This document shows, piece after piece, positions 61,437 to 64,000 of a DNA stretch of 64,000 nt. The DNA comes from Imbricaverruca yamaguchii (lineage: Eukaryota > Arthropoda > Thecostraca > Neoverrucidae). The position numbers and the translations under genes were made by a program. Under the pieces are notes generated by a model. The model saw only the letters and a program-made list of their open reading frames with translations. It made no database searches and was not told the origin of the DNA. Location: positions 982,001 through 1,046,000 of the forward strand of contig JAOTOL010001497.1 in NCBI GenBank assembly GCA_034440575.1, read 5' to 3'. Position 1 is the first letter of the stretch; each line of letters starts with the position of its first letter.

Positions 61437-62560
61437 GCTGCAGTACCGTGTGACCGGAAATTAGATTTTAGGTAATTGCACTCCAAATTGGCGATATGGT
61501 GACATTTCCAGGCAGTGACTTTTCACTGCTATTTGCCAATGCCAGTAGTGGTGCTACTATATGCCGTCGACAGCAATGAACTCTAATGAACATCAGTGCA
61601 TGAACTTCGGAATGTACTAAACAAGAATATCGTCAGAAATGTTTGTTCCAGTCATCACGTTAATGAAACCTATTTCAGGTTAAGCACATATTCTCGTCCA
61701 TCTTGAACCCGGCATTATTTTATGTGGACAAGGTCATTAAGCTGCATCTAAGTTCTTTTTGGCTATATTCAAGATGTCTTGAAGCAAACATTTGACAAAA
61801 TAGTGCACGAAGAATTCAGAGAAAGTTTATTTAACCTGTTCGGCACCGATAATATGGAAATTTCCGCAGTTGATTTGACCCGAACTTTTCGCAGCCTGGG
61901 GAGTGCCTTCAACCGAATTTATTCATTTAAACATGTGCTATGCGCCAAAAATATACAAACCTTTTGTTGTGATTTCAGCTATTATAATTAAATATAAATA
62001 TTAACAAAAGCTGCTTTGACGCGCGTGGACAGAGGTATTCGCCTGAGGGGGAGGGGGGGGGGCGGTGGAGGGGATCACTACTCGTACATTTCAGAATGTT
62101 ATTCACACGACAAGCGAACACGCATCGACGCCGCTGGGAATCCCGAGGTATTTTCTGCTGTGACATGTGCTGGAAGTACAACTTACTGACTGAGTGTATG
62201 ATCTGCTGCGTACATTCAATTACCTCAAAATTGTGCGAAGGCAGAGGGAAACGATATCTCTAAGCGCGGTAGTCGATGCAATAACCCCAGCAAACAACGT
62301 TAGGGAAGCGAACAAAAACACGCCTTATCATTCCCCACAAACAAACTTCTCGACGTGCAAAAGCCCCTTGTTGACCCAGGATATCCGATCTCCGGTTCTC
62401 GTAGCTATCACCTTCCCTCTCCCCTGTCCCAGATGATAATTATGTGGCGCAGTAATTGGTTTTGGGTGTCCAGATCAGTACGCATCTGGTGTGGTCCATC
62501 GGTCGGTGTCACGACGGGACTGCGGCCGTAACAACAGCCAGCGACGACTCTCCGACCACA
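61437..62560. other. Unassigned stretch
   Basis: No recognised gene. The plus-strand frame 61779-61991 has no recognised domain. G run near 62050-62060. Confidence 0.35.
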
Positions 62561-62575
62561 CGACTGCCGCACCAA

Positions 62576-62968
62576 ACACGACACGACACGACACGACACG
62601 ACACGACACGACACGGCACGGCACGACACGACACGACACGGCACGGCACGGCACGGCACGGCACGGCACGGCACGGCACGGCACGGCACGGCACGGCACG
62701 GCACGGCACGGCACGGCACGGCACGGCACGGCACGGCACGGCACGACACGACACGACACGACACGACACGACACGACACGACACGACACGACACGACACG
62801 ACACGACACGACACGACACGACACGACACGACACGACACGACACGACACGACACGACACGACACGACACGACACGACACGACACGACACGACACGACACG
62901 ACACGACACGACGACACGACACGACACGACACGATACGATACGATACGATACGATACGATACGATACG
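62576..62968. repeat. Pentanucleotide array (ACACG/GCACG/ATACG)n in blocks
   Basis: Pentamers differ only in the first two bases and are sorted into blocks: ACACG x8, GCACG x2, ACACG x3, GCACG x21, ACACG x33, a 3-nt phase shift (acg), ACACG x4, ATACG x7. The array is bracketed by a perfect 16-nt direct repeat ctgccgcaccaaacac at 62564-62579 and 62986-63001. Open frames over it are artefacts. Confidence 0.97.
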
Positions 62969-63001
62969 ACTGCCGCGGGACGTCGCTGCCGCACCAAACA
63001 C

Positions 63002-64000
63002 CGCAGACCGACCTCACTGTCAAAGGTGAAAAAACGGCTACTCTGCCACGAGCGTGGGTGACAGATATATGAAAAATATCTACCGTTGTGGTGACAACCT
63101 ACGGTACCGTATTATCATTGCGTATGGATTGTATTTATCATCAGGCCGCTTTTCCTCTTAACATACCCAGTCAATTTGTATTGTCTAACCATACAGACAT
63201 ATACGTACTCAGCTTGTTTCAGTGCATGTATTAGAAGCGTACAGAAACAATTTAGTTATGATAGAGGGGACAGGGGGGCTGAAAAAAAACTCTACCACTC
63301 GTAGTAATGTCCATAGGTTTTAACATTGCCGTGGTAAGCCTGTCACCTACGATGTGTCCCGTCGCCGTCCAGAGATTGAGCCCGACGCAACAGTTCCGTT
63401 TTCCAGCGCAGTTTGCGGCGTGTGGCATGGCTCACATCACAGGTAACGGGATATGGCTGACATCACGTGAAAGCTCCAAATGTTGGCTATCCGTCTGACA
63501 CAATTTCGTTGCTGTCGGGTGAACGTGTTGCGCGTGCACGTCACCGAGGTCTTGAGAGAATGAGTGTCCGGTGAATGACCAGTCGCCCATAGGAATAGCA
63601 TGTAAAACTGATATTTTGCGTTCGGAAAATCACCAATTTTAGAGCTCCCCATCGACCCGATTCAAACCGCAATATCTTAACAACCAATGGACCGACTGAC
63701 ACCAAACAAACACCTCAGTATTGCTACGACAATTGTCAACATTGTCATAGCAACCGTTTCCGAATCACGCCCCACGCGCACGCGAAGGGGGTGTGAAAAG
63801 CGGAAACGACGGTTTTGGGCGTTTTTCACGATTTGGTCTGGTTCTCGGAAACGGCTAAACTTAGCGACTTGCCGTCACCTTCACATCATGGCCCCATGTA
63901 CCGACTATAATTTTCAAATTGACGATCAGTGGCTGCAGAGTGTGCGGGCGCAGTCATCGTGACACGAGCTGCACGTGTTTCAGTCCGTGAAAAATGCTCC
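63002..64000. other. Unassigned right end
   Basis: No recognised gene, RNA or repeat. Confidence 0.35.

Noticed and set aside
62408..63072. Arg/His/Thr- and Cys/Arg/Val-rich proteins
   Set aside because: They come from the pentanucleotide array read in several frames.
44121..64000. PAS-cap first exon of the channel gene on the minus strand
   Set aside because: I looked for a reading like LLAPQNTFLDTIATRFDGT and found none; it probably lies beyond the window.

Overview
The window is eukaryotic nuclear DNA, most likely from an arthropod and plausibly a crustacean. It has spliced genes with small exons and multi-kilobase introns, tRNA-derived SINEs with target-site duplications, decayed LINE and Tc1-like DNA transposon copies, and a very high load of minisatellites and microsatellites. 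The wording of the one recognisable gene is closer to insect Elk than to vertebrate KCNH3/4/8, which is the basis for the arthropod guess; species cannot be fixed. No prokaryotic-style genes, operons or CRISPR arrays are present.

The only confident host gene is on the minus strand: an Elk-type (KCNH) voltage-gated potassium channel. Six consecutive exons can be placed to the base with GT-AG borders and matching phases: PAS core (43887-44120), second half of PAS (33788-33958), post-PAS linker (31766-31896), a short LPEYK exon (30522-30609), S1 to early S2 (27376-27522), and end of S2 to S3 (14866-15026). Together they give about 311 residues without a frameshift. The first coding exon (PAS cap) and everything from S4 onward (voltage sensor, pore, CNBHD) were not found, so the gene should continue beyond both ends of the window.

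Layout: 1-9.3 kb is a dense block of minisatellites (units of 64, 69, 51, 26, about 40 and 42 bp). 9.6-16.8 kb is mostly unannotated sequence with a 31-bp array and the S3 exon. 16.8-24.5 kb holds two SINEs, a 75-bp hairpin repeat, a Tc1/mariner-like transposase relic and long TA tracts. 27-44 kb is the channel gene, with intronic arrays and SINEs. 45-50.7 kb has a GA/TA tract, a candidate MITE of about 1 kb, a SINE and a 30-bp array. 51-57.5 kb is CpG-rich with several short arrays. 58.5-61.4 kb is a degenerate CR1-group LINE. 62.5-63 kb is a pentanucleotide array.

The most unusual feature is that two exons of the channel gene (second PAS exon and S1 exon) have had their exon 3' end plus 5' splice site tandemly amplified into the following intron. 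In the first case about 20 units next to the exon still carry a GT donor-like site; farther away the GT has been lost. These are exon-derived minisatellites made of decoy splice donors, and I am not aware of a description of this gene behaving so.
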